This document shows positions 36,095-44,054 of a DNA stretch of 64,000 bases, piece by piece (positions within the stretch are counted from its first letter, which is position 1; the number at the start of each line of letters is the position of its first letter). Source of the DNA: Candidatus Zixiibacteriota bacterium (lineage in GTDB: Bacteria; Zixibacteria; MSB-5A5; UBA10806; 4484-95); NCBI GenBank assembly GCA_021159005.1, contig JAGGSN010000195.1:37537-101536 (forward strand), read 5' to 3'. The notes below the pieces were generated by a model that saw only the letters and a program-made list of their open reading frames with translations, had not been told where the DNA came from and did no database searches. Position numbers and translations under genes: made by a program.

Positions 36095-36927
36095 TTAAAG
36101 CGATTGTTGTCATCACCAGACCGATAAATGTGCTTATCTCGATGTTGTCGGTTTATCTCGGCGGGGTAATCTCGTTCGATATGTACTATTCAAATGATTT
36201 GCTTTTAGCCTGCCTGTCTGCCGGACTTATCGCCGGTTACGGCAATATCTGCAATGATATTTACGATATCGAAACCGACAGAAAATCCAAACCGTTTCGT
36301 CCGCTTGTATTGGGGCAGATTACAATTAAGCAAGCGGCTTTCTTGACATTTATCTTGGCGATGATAGGCATATTATTAGCCCTGACTGTCAATAAAACCT
36401 GCCTGCTGATTGCCTCGATTGTATCAATTGCCTTGTTAGTTTACACTCCCATATTTAAGGGCAGAGGCTACTGGGGCAATCTTTTAATATCAGCGGTATC
36501 GGCATTTGCATTTTTCTATGGTGCGGCGGCTGTTGGCAATCTATTTGGCGGAATAATCCCGGCTGTATTTGCTTTCCTATTCCATTTCATTCGGGAGATA
36601 GTTAAGGATATGGAGGATTACGAAGCGGATAAAGCCTGCAATGTTCAAACCGGCGCGGTTAAATATGGTTTTGCGGTATCAACCAAATTAGCTATCGTGA
36701 TGATTTTGCTATTGATATTTGCAACACTGATACCTGGTTTATTCAGAATCTATGGTCCGATATATTTAATTATCGTGCTGGCCGGCACGGACATATTCCT
36801 TTTGTATTTCATAATACGTCTTTTGAGCAAACCGGATAAAGCAACTTATCGCTTTATAGCCGGCTCTATGAAAGCGGTCATGCCGCTGGGGATTATAGCG
36901 GTTTTTATCGGCAGCCGCGGCTGGTAG
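36091..36927 (+). CDS. UbiA-family prenyltransferase, DGGGP synthase-like
   Basis: 278 residues, seven to nine membrane segments. First aspartate motif GNICNDIYDIETDR (residues 51-64) followed by KPFRPLVLGQI; second acidic motif REIVKDMEDYEAD. The spacing and the RP...G stretch resemble archaeal-type digeranylgeranylglyceryl phosphate synthases, whose homologues are known from FCB bacteria; a quinone or other prenyltransferase is the alternative. The start is a TTG overlapping the previous stop by 4 bases; the first ATG inside would cut into the first membrane segment. Last gene of the envelope operon. Confidence 0.8.
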   Translation: MIKAIVVITRPINVLISMLSVYLGGVISFDMYYSNDLLLACLSAGLIAGYGNICNDIYDIETDRKSKPFRPLVLGQITIKQAAFLTFILAMIGILLALTVNKTCLLIASIVSIALLVYTPIFKGRGYWGNLLISAVSAFAFFYGAAAVGNLFGGIIPAVFAFLFHFIREIVKDMEDYEADKACNVQTGAVKYGFAVSTKLAIVMILLLIFATLIPGLFRIYGPIYLIIVLAGTDIFLLYFIIRLLSKPDKATYRFIAGSMKAVMPLGIIAVFIGSRGW

Positions 36928-36993
36928 GGGGGGGAATCCAAATATCAATATGTTATCTATCTATGTTGAGAATAAATCCTAAGGCTTTTATGA

Positions 36994-37035
36994 TGTGTCA
37001 GTTCGTAGTCCGCCTAAGGCGGATGAATTGACACA
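36994..37035. repeat. 40-base palindromic repeat, copy 2 (inverted)
   Basis: Arms TGTGTCA and TGACACA around TCCGCCTAAGGCGGA. It is the reverse complement of the element at 15888-15927 with two differences over 40 bases, and the match runs on into TTTTGCTTGA. Confidence 0.85.
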
Positions 37036-37064
37036 TTTTGCTTGATAGAAAGATCAGGCAGTAG

Positions 37065-37092
37065 GGGCGTATTGCATACGCCCACTTTTTTT
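37065..37092 (+). terminator. Palindrome GGGCGTAT/ATACGCCC with T tract
   Basis: GGGCGTAT, loop TGC, ATACGCCC (37065-37083), then A, C and nine T residues. It can act as a Rho-independent terminator for the envelope operon that ends at 36927. The same palindrome occurs without a T tract at 37489 and as a variant at 53500. Confidence 0.55.
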
Positions 37093-37488
37093 TAATCAGC
37101 AGTAGGGCAGGAGTCGTCATATGCCTTGTTTTTTCCTTACTTTAAAATATTTTGTAACTTTTCAGTAAAAACACAACATCAACACTCTCTGTCAACTTTT
37201 TTATCCCTTGTCTTTTTCTTTCTTTTTCCAATCAAATATTCCTTACCAGATTTCCATTATTTTATAACTCCTAAACAATAAGATTTCCCAGCCAGTTCTA
37301 TAGCCCGGTGCCCCATCCCCGTTACTGCGGGGTGGGTTAAGTGAAATACTCATAAATGTCGAATTTAACGTTTACTTTGCTTTTGCCAACTTGCTGGTGC
37401 ATGAATGATAATGGAGTAACCTACTTCTGCTTTGGGCGGGAGTAGGGCACCCGCCGTCGCTGATGCCGCCCACATAGGCAGCGCGTAG

Positions 37489-37507
37489 GGGCGTATTGCA
37501 TATGCCC
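37489..37507. repeat. Palindrome GGGCGTAT family
   Basis: GGGCGTATTGCATATGCCC, preceded by GCGTAG as at 37065; one change in the right arm. Confidence 0.75.
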
Positions 37508-37526
37508 ATTCTGCATGGTTTTTTAT

Positions 37527-37559
37527 GCGTCAGGATGGAAGCTTGCGACATCCTGACGC
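37527..37559. repeat. Hairpin repeat GCGTCAGGATG
   Basis: Perfect 11-base arms GCGTCAGGATG (37527-37537) and CATCCTGACGC (37549-37559) with an 11-base loop. A partial GCGTCAG lies again near 37590. Confidence 0.75.
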
Positions 37560-37634
37560 CCGCTGAACACTATGGAAAAGCTTGCTGAAATTGTATGCGT
37601 CAGTATGTGCTCATCTGCTGTAAAGCAGATAAGG

Positions 37635-37654
37635 GGCACACGAGGACGTGTGCC
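37635..37654. repeat. Palindrome GGCACACG, AGGA loop
   Basis: GGCACACG, loop AGGA, CGTGTGCC. The loop is the complement of the TCCT loop in the copies at 15952, 56824 and 56860, so this is the same family in the other orientation. Confidence 0.7.
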
Positions 37655-37825
37655 GCCCACATGAATTTATACATATTTACCTCCAATTTAAAAAGAAAAG
37701 CTTGCTGATATTACAATTATAAATTAGCTTAAAGCTGTTTTAAACTGTGCGGGCGGCATCCAGCCATAGGCGGATATGTCTGCCTCCATTTATAGCTAAC
37801 CCATGTCATCCCTTAGGAGGGAAAA

Positions 37826-39385
37826 ATGAAATCCAGGCCAATAATATTTTTTGTATCGCTAATAATGCTGCTTATGCTTTCCTTCTGCAGCTGTTCATTG
37901 TCGCCCTATCCGCCGGATGTAACGGAGGCTTTAGACAAAGCCGAGAACAACCGCGCCGAGCTTGAGAAAGTCCTCACCCATTTCATCGCCGGTGATGATA
38001 CGCTTAAACTTCAGGCGGCATATTTCCTGATAGGCAATATGGAGGGGCACTGTTATGCAACTTATAACCTTTTGGACAGCGCCGAGAATATAATCGAATT
38101 TGACCCGTTGTCTTATCCCGATTACGAAACAATGAAAGCGGCATGCGATACGCTTGAGGATATTCACGGCGAACTCGATTTTGATAGAGACACGCTGATA
38201 TACGACCTTGAGGCTATTACCGCTGACTTCTTGATTAATCAAATTGATTATGCTTTTAAAGCCTGGCGGGAAAAACCCTGGGCGCAAGGCTTGTCGTTTG
38301 ATAATTTCTGCGATTATGTCCTGCCCTATCGGGGCAGCAGCGAGCCGCTTGAAAGCTGGCGAGAATCATTCTGGGAAAAGTATAAAAATATTGACAGCTC
38401 TATGACCGACCCAGCCGACCCTATAGAAGCCGCCGCTTTAATCAATGATGATATTAAGTCATGGTTCACATTCGACCCGCGCTTCTATTATCATCCGACC
38501 GACTTGGGACTTGCCGAGATGCTCGAATACGGCATGGGGCGATGTGAGGATATGACAAATGTTACTATCTACGCTATGCGGGCTGTCGGTTTGGCGGTAA
38601 CCAGCGACTACACGCCGCACTGGGCAAACTCAAGCAATAACCACGCCTGGAATTCGATAGTCGCCGCTGATGGAAAAGTAACGCCATTTATGGGAGCCGA
38701 GAGAAACCCGGGGCTGTACAAGCTGTCAGGTATAGCGGCTAAGGTTTACCGTAAGACATTCGGCAAGAAAAAAAACAATCTCATTTTTCAGGAGAGAAAA
38801 CAGGAGAAAGTTCCCGGCTGGTTGGCCGGTAAAAACTACGTTGACGTTACTGCCGACTACGTTGATGTTTGCGATGTAACCATCTCGTTTGAGCGCGATA
38901 TCCCCGATTCGGTAGATATCGCTTACCTGTGCGTATTCAATTCCGGCGAATGGCGGGCGATTCATTGGGGAAGAATCGAGAATGGTCAGGCGGTATTTAC
39001 CGATATGGGTGTCGGTATCGCCTACATGCCAGCGCTGTATGTGAATGAGGAGATAGTTCCGTTTGAGACGCCATTTATTCTTAATGATGATTGCAGTATG
39101 CTTAAGCTTCAGCCTGATTCAATTCTAACGACTTCGGTAGCCTGTAGCGAATTAAAAGTCTATAGAAATGGTCTTCGCGCAGAGAAGTATGAAATGGGCA
39201 AGGAGTACGAGCTGTTTTACTGGCATAATGACAATTGGCAGACGCTGGACAAGGCAACAGTTGATAAAAAGCCGCTTGTGTTTGATAATATCCCTGCTGG
39301 CAGCTTGTATCGAGTAGTCAATGAAGATAATGATGACGAGGAGCGGATATTTACGATTAAGGACGGCAAGCAGGTTTGGTGGTAG
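37826..39385 (+). CDS. Transglutaminase-like domain lipoprotein
   Basis: 519 residues with a lipoprotein signal (FFVSLIMLLMLSFC; Cys21 or Cys23 lipidated). Central transglutaminase-like fold: MGRCEDMTN with nucleophile Cys240 and NNHAWNS with His273; the third acid is not obvious, though Asp283-type residues follow. N-terminal 200 residues are helical; the C-terminal half is beta-rich. Family members in FCB bacteria are cell-envelope proteins thought to act as proteases or peptide-modifying enzymes on the surface. Start fixed by GGAGGGAAAA upstream. Isolated gene between a repeat patch and a restriction enzyme. Confidence 0.8.
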   Translation: MKSRPIIFFVSLIMLLMLSFCSCSLSPYPPDVTEALDKAENNRAELEKVLTHFIAGDDTLKLQAAYFLIGNMEGHCYATYNLLDSAENIIEFDPLSYPDYETMKAACDTLEDIHGELDFDRDTLIYDLEAITADFLINQIDYAFKAWREKPWAQGLSFDNFCDYVLPYRGSSEPLESWRESFWEKYKNIDSSMTDPADPIEAAALINDDIKSWFTFDPRFYYHPTDLGLAEMLEYGMGRCEDMTNVTIYAMRAVGLAVTSDYTPHWANSSNNHAWNSIVAADGKVTPFMGAERNPGLYKLSGIAAKVYRKTFGKKKNNLIFQERKQEKVPGWLAGKNYVDVTADYVDVCDVTISFERDIPDSVDIAYLCVFNSGEWRAIHWGRIENGQAVFTDMGVGIAYMPALYVNEEIVPFETPFILNDDCSMLKLQPDSILTTSVACSELKVYRNGLRAEKYEMGKEYELFYWHNDNWQTLDKATVDKKPLVFDNIPAGSLYRVVNEDNDDEERIFTIKDGKQVWW

Positions 39386-39483
39386 GCAAAAATAACATAT
39401 TCTATAATGAACTTGCATTATATAATATTTATACATAAGTTAACATGTGATTAGATTATGATTATTTAAGTCAAATAAACAAT

Positions 39484-42400
39484 ATGAATACTAAACAAGA
39501 AGATTTATTTACCGAACACGACCCAATTAGATATGGCGATATTCGCCGCCATAGCAACCTGTTTTTACCCAAATACTTAGTAAAGGAATCTAAGAATACT
39601 ATTTTAATGGATGAAGCTCAGGATAAAGCATATGAAATAATTTTAAAATGGACGGAACTGGAATCAAAAGGAAAACTTGAAAAGAAAAAGGAAACCACTT
39701 TAGAAGGTGAGTTTATAACGGAAGTATTCGGAGATGCGCTGGGCTATTCACTATTCTCTGAGAATAAAAAACAGTGGAATATCGAATCAAAATACTCTGT
39801 TAATGGCGGCGAAGCTGATGCTGCCATAGGTTTCTTTGAACCCGAAAAGAAAACCCCGCCTTTTGCATTAATAGAACTTAAAGGACCAAATACCAATCTG
39901 GATAGAGACCGTTTTAATGGACGAACTGCTGTACAGCAATGCTGGGATTATCTCGACGCTATACCTGAATGCCCTTGGGGAATTGTAAGTAATTTTGTAA
40001 GTTTTCGACTTTATCACAGAAATCATACTCCAAGAGCATATCAGTTATTTGTCTTGCGGGAATTGCAAGATAAAGAAAAATTCCGGCAGTTTTACTATCT
40101 TTTGCAGCGAGCTGGGCTTTTGCCTATTCCGAAAGATAGAAAACCGCGAGCAGTAGCGCTTCTTGAGGATACAAGCAAACAACAGCAAAAAGTTGGTGAT
40201 GAATTATATAATCATTATAGCTATAATCGCAAAAGAATGATAAATCACCTTAAAGGAAAACCGCATAATAAAACCTTAGATAAATCAATATCTATTGCCC
40301 AAAAACTGCTCGACCGCATTATATTTGTCGCTTTTTGTGAAGACAGGAAACTGCTTCCTGAAAATTCGCTTCATAAAGCATACAGCAAACTGCCGCCATT
40401 TTCCCGCGTTACAAATCCCAAATGGCAGAATTTTCTCGACCTGTTTCATAGTATCGACAAAGGCAATAAAAATAGAGGCATCCCGCCATATAACGGCGGC
40501 TTATTTAAAGAAGACCCGGAAATTGACAATCTTAATCTAAACGACGACTGGACTACTTTCTTTGATAGTATCGGCAAATATGATTTCCGCGATGAGGTTA
40601 ACGTAGATGTCTTAGGCCATTTATTCGAGAAGTCTGTAAATGAAATAGAACGAATCAAACTCGGTGGATTATTCGGCGAAGAATTTGAAGATAATGGTCA
40701 GCCTGCAATGGATAAATCTGTCGAACGAAAACAATATGGAATATATTATACTCCACCCGAATTTACTAAATTTATCACTCATAATACAATAAACAGGCTT
40801 ATTGATGAAAGATTTGAAAAAATATTAAAAGAACACAAACTAACTGCTAATGATCTTAATTCTAACGAGAAAGATTCGCGAATAGCTGATTACTGGAAAG
40901 AATGTTTGCATGCTCTTCGCCAAATTAAGATTGTTGACCCTGCTTGCGGCAGCGGAGCTTTTTTAATAAGCGCTTATGATTGTTTAGAATCAAGATATAG
41001 CGATGTTATTAATAATATCATTTTCCACGACAACGATGATGATGAAGAATTATTAGAAAAAATACCCGATTTTATTCTTCATGACAATATTTTCGGCGTT
41101 GACCTATCCTATGAAGCAGTGGAAATTACGCAGTTGGCTTTATGGCTTCGCACAGCCCAAGAGGGCAGAACATTAGCCGATTTATCGAAAAATATAATCT
41201 GCGGCAACAGCATTGTCGATGACCCGGAAGTCCACCCGAGAGCCATGATTTGGGATGAAACTTTTCCGGAAATATTTAACAGGGAAAATAGCGGCTTCGA
41301 TTGCGTAATCGGCAACCCGCCGTGGGAAAGAATCAAGCTTCAGGAAAGAGAATTTTTCGATGTCGTAAGCGCAGATATTGCCGCCTCAGTCAATGCATCC
41401 GCCAGACGAAAACTTATAGCCAAACTCAAAAATTCTAATCCCGAGCTTCATCAGCGTTATACTGAGGCGAAATCATTAGCTGAAAACACGCTTCACCACA
41501 TCCGAAAAGCTGACAGATTTAAGCTTGCGGCTAATGGCGATATAAATACTTATGCTGTATTCGCAGAGCTTGCCTATCGAATTGCCGCCCCGGATGCTCG
41601 CGTTGGGATTTTAGTCCCTACGGGAATAGCGACAGATTATACTAATAGAGAGTTTTTCAATACTTTGGTTGATTCTAAATCGCTTGTTAGTTTGTATGAT
41701 TTCGAGAACAAAGCTCCAACTTTTCCTGATGTTCATCGGTCATATAAATTTTGCGTTCTATTATTTGGAGGTCATAAAAAGAAATTTAAAAAAACAGATT
41801 TTGTTTTTTTCGCCCATAGCATGGATGAATTGAAAAATAGAAAGATACATATAGAACTTAATGCTGATGATTTTAAGCTATTTAATCCCAATACTCGAAC
41901 TTGCCCTATTTTCCGTACGCCGCGCGATGCCAAGCTTACAAAATATGTTTATCAGCGTGTGCCCATTTTGATTGATAAAAACCGCGAAAAGGGCGGCAAT
42001 CCCTGGGGAATTAAATTTTACACAATGTTCCATCAAACCAATGATGCTGAATTGTTTCATACCGCTGATAAGCTTAAGACAATGAAATATAAACGTCACG
42101 GCGCAGTGTGGGAAAAAGGCAAAAAGGTTTATTTGCCGCTGTATGAGGCAAAGATGATTCAAATGTACGACCATCGCGCCGCAAGTATCTTTATTAAGGA
42201 TACAAATTGGATGCGTCAAGGGCAAACAAAGGCGACAGTCCTCTCTCAACATCAAAACCCGGAATTTAATAGTGAACCAAGATGGTGGGTGAATAAAGAG
42301 TCTGTAATAAAAGAAATAGGAAGCGATTATTCCGAATTTATTTCTTATAAAGATATCACGAGTCCTACTAACTTAAGAACAATGATAGCAGCATTTATTC

Positions 42401-42933
42401 CCTTTACCGGCGTTCTCAATTCTGCTCCATTAATCTTAACATCTGGAAATATCTCTAACAAACTTCAATGTTGTTTATTAGCAAATCTAAATAGTATTCC
42501 TATGGATTTTATAGCGCGTCAAAAAGTAGGCGGCGTACATCTTAACTTCTTCATTATAGAACAATTGCCAATATTCTCGCCCGATTTTTATGCCGACCGC
42601 TGTCCCTGGAACCGCCGTTCCTCGCTTGAGAAATGGATATCCGACCGCGTCTTAAAACTTACCTGCACCAGCAATGATATGATTCCTCTTGCCAAAGCCG
42701 CCGGTTTTGATCCGCCTGTTCATAAATGGAAACCCGATGAAAGAACCGACCTCATGGCTCAGCTTGACGCCGCTTATCTTATCCTCTACGGCATTAATCG
42801 CGAGGATGTGGAATATATTTTATCAACATTCAGCGGCATTAAGAAAGAGGGCGAAGGGATGTTCGAATCACAATCTTCATTTAATTTAATCTTGAAGCAT
42901 TATGACAGCTTAATTGATACAAGCAATCTGTAA
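39484..42933 (+). CDS. Type IIG-like restriction-modification enzyme (N6-adenine methyltransferase plus PD-(D/E)xK nuclease)
   Basis: 1149 residues combining cleavage, methylation and DNA recognition. N-terminal nuclease: Asp112 in GGEADAAIGF and IELKG with Glu131-Leu-Lys133. Methyltransferase of the gamma class: motif I VDPACGSGAF (Asp485) and motif IV GNPPWERI (Asn611-Trp614). The remaining 500 residues include a TaqI/Eco57I-type target recognition region (FNSEPRWWVNKES, then LNFFIIEQLPI near the end). Size and order are like Eco57I/type IIL enzymes, for which no separate methylase is needed; none is seen nearby. Recognition sequence cannot be read from this. It shares a bidirectional terminator with the convergent DUF4340 gene. 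Confidence 0.9.
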   Translation: MNTKQEDLFTEHDPIRYGDIRRHSNLFLPKYLVKESKNTILMDEAQDKAYEIILKWTELESKGKLEKKKETTLEGEFITEVFGDALGYSLFSENKKQWNIESKYSVNGGEADAAIGFFEPEKKTPPFALIELKGPNTNLDRDRFNGRTAVQQCWDYLDAIPECPWGIVSNFVSFRLYHRNHTPRAYQLFVLRELQDKEKFRQFYYLLQRAGLLPIPKDRKPRAVALLEDTSKQQQKVGDELYNHYSYNRKRMINHLKGKPHNKTLDKSISIAQKLLDRIIFVAFCEDRKLLPENSLHKAYSKLPPFSRVTNPKWQNFLDLFHSIDKGNKNRGIPPYNGGLFKEDPEIDNLNLNDDWTTFFDSIGKYDFRDEVNVDVLGHLFEKSVNEIERIKLGGLFGEEFEDNGQPAMDKSVERKQYGIYYTPPEFTKFITHNTINRLIDERFEKILKEHKLTANDLNSNEKDSRIADYWKECLHALRQIKIVDPACGSGAFLISAYDCLESRYSDVINNIIFHDNDDDEELLEKIPDFILHDNIFGVDLSYEAVEITQLALWLRTAQEGRTLADLSKNIICGNSIVDDPEVHPRAMIWDETFPEIFNRENSGFDCVIGNPPWERIKLQEREFFDVVSADIAASVNASARRKLIAKLKNSNPELHQRYTEAKSLAENTLHHIRKADRFKLAANGDINTYAVFAELAYRIAAPDARVGILVPTGIATDYTNREFFNTLVDSKSLVSLYDFENKAPTFPDVHRSYKFCVLLFGGHKKKFKKTDFVFFAHSMDELKNRKIHIELNADDFKLFNPNTRTCPIFRTPRDAKLTKYVYQRVPILIDKNREKGGNPWGIKFYTMFHQTNDAELFHTADKLKTMKYKRHGAVWEKGKKVYLPLYEAKMIQMYDHRAASIFIKDTNWMRQGQTKATVLSQHQNPEFNSEPRWWVNKESVIKEIGSDYSEFISYKDITSPTNLRTMIAAFIPFTGVLNSAPLILTSGNISNKLQCCLLANLNSIPMDFIARQKVGGVHLNFFIIEQLPIFSPDFYADRCPWNRRSSLEKWISDRVLKLTCTSNDMIPLAKAAGFDPPVHKWKPDERTDLMAQLDAAYLILYGINREDVEYILSTFSGIKKEGEGMFESQSSFNLILKHYDSLIDTSNL

Positions 42934-42971
42934 AACTCGCGTTTAATAAAAACAGCATCAAGATAATAGAA

Positions 42972-43012
42972 AAAGGCGTCTTGATAGTTAATGGTTCTAT
43001 CAAGACGCCTTT
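42972..43012. terminator. Bidirectional Rho-independent terminator
   Basis: Perfect 16-base arms AAAGGCGTCTTGATAG (42972-42987) and CTATCAAGACGCCTTT (42997-43012) with a 9-base loop. The A/T ends serve both directions, and it lies between two convergent genes (stop at 42933 and stop at 43041). Confidence 0.9.
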
Positions 43013-43040
43013 AAACTTTAGCTGCTAAACTTTGCCAGTG

Positions 43041-44042
43041 CTAATCATCCTTAAACGGATTCACGAAGATTGATTCGAAATTATATTTGGCAACTTTATA
43101 AACAAACGGTTTGTTATCAACAGATGTATAATAGGCATTTGAGGTTGTATCAATTGCATTGCCAAAGCTAACGATAGTTGACTTGCCATCGACAGTAGTG
43201 AAACTAACAGAGTACTTCGGTTTTGTAAGGCCATACTCTTTTAGAATTTCATCGTTAATAATTTCCTGCGAATTAAACGTGACTATCCGGTTTAAAATAG
43301 GCTGAATATCTTTATCTTCGAGGATTTTGCCTTTCTTAGGCTTAATCTGCTCCCAGATGTATTTAGGCGGCGCAGTTGTATCCTCGGTAGGCACCTGCTT
43401 CTTTTCGAATCGATAAAGCTTGCGTTTGGCTTTAATCTCGAATGAGATGACAAGCTCTTTGTCGACATCGGTCATCTTCATTTCAGCCCATCTTTTACTC
43501 GGCATTTTTTTGGCTGGTTCGGCATTCCAGACAGCAAAACGCGATAGGAAATTCTGATTAGCTATATATACCGTGTCGGCGTTAAATTTACGAACGAAAC
43601 TCGACTTGGAAGCCTGGGGAACCCCTTTGCCAACCAGCATATGAACGAGTTCGGATGAGTCCGGTCGTAAAAGCTCTACATGAAGAGCAATACTATCGGC
43701 AATATCGTAATCATCAAACAGTTCAGCTTTTGTTGACCTTACCTCGCCTTGAAGCGTTTTAATATCGCTGAGGAGTTTATCAATATCGTTTTCCTTAGCT
43801 GGAGCGTTGAAGTATGATGAAATCAACCACGCTCCATCTTTTTTTACAAAACTAAGTCCGGAATCAGGATAGTCCTGCTTATAGACCTTAATTGCGCTAA
43901 CACTTGAGGCTTTGAGATCAGGGAATACATTGATCATGCTTTCGCTTATGCTTTTCTTGCCGGTGTTTAGCTGTTGAAATAAATAGATGGCTATCAATAT
44001 CACAAGAACGCCAATCAGTACCGCAAAGTTTTTATTTTTCAT
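43041..44042 (-). CDS. DUF4340 membrane-anchored protein
   Basis: 333 residues: a single N-terminal transmembrane segment (FAVLIGVLVILIAIYLF) and a periplasmic beta-rich region made of two related DUF4340 halves (LSFVKKDGAWLIS; KYSVSFTTVDGKSTIVSFG). DUF4340 genes commonly follow GldG-type ABC genes, as here; they probably form the periplasmic part of that complex. Separated from the upstream permease gene by 12 bases. Molecular role unknown. Confidence 0.85.
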   Translation of the reverse strand: MKNKNFAVLIGVLVILIAIYLFQQLNTGKKSISESMINVFPDLKASSVSAIKVYKQDYPDSGLSFVKKDGAWLISSYFNAPAKENDIDKLLSDIKTLQGEVRSTKAELFDDYDIADSIALHVELLRPDSSELVHMLVGKGVPQASKSSFVRKFNADTVYIANQNFLSRFAVWNAEPAKKMPSKRWAEMKMTDVDKELVISFEIKAKRKLYRFEKKQVPTEDTTAPPKYIWEQIKPKKGKILEDKDIQPILNRIVTFNSQEIINDEILKEYGLTKPKYSVSFTTVDGKSTIVSFGNAIDTTSNAYYTSVDNKPFVYKVAKYNFESIFVNPFKDD

Positions 44043-44054
44043 AATATCATCATC

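Larger units (their letters stand above)
36928..37825. other. Non-coding repeat patch of about 0.9 kb
   Basis: No credible gene. The gap contains at least five separate palindromes (36994-37035, 37065-37083, 37489-37507, 37527-37559, 37635-37654), plus a weaker CCCCG/CGGGG hairpin at 37316-37332 and an AT-rich stretch at 37130-37290. It separates the envelope operon from the transglutaminase-like gene and looks like a landing place for palindromic elements. Confidence 0.7.

Noticed and set aside
37747..37965. 72-codon plus-strand open frame
   Set aside because: Covers the end of the repeat patch and overlaps the lipoprotein signal of the transglutaminase-like gene in another frame.
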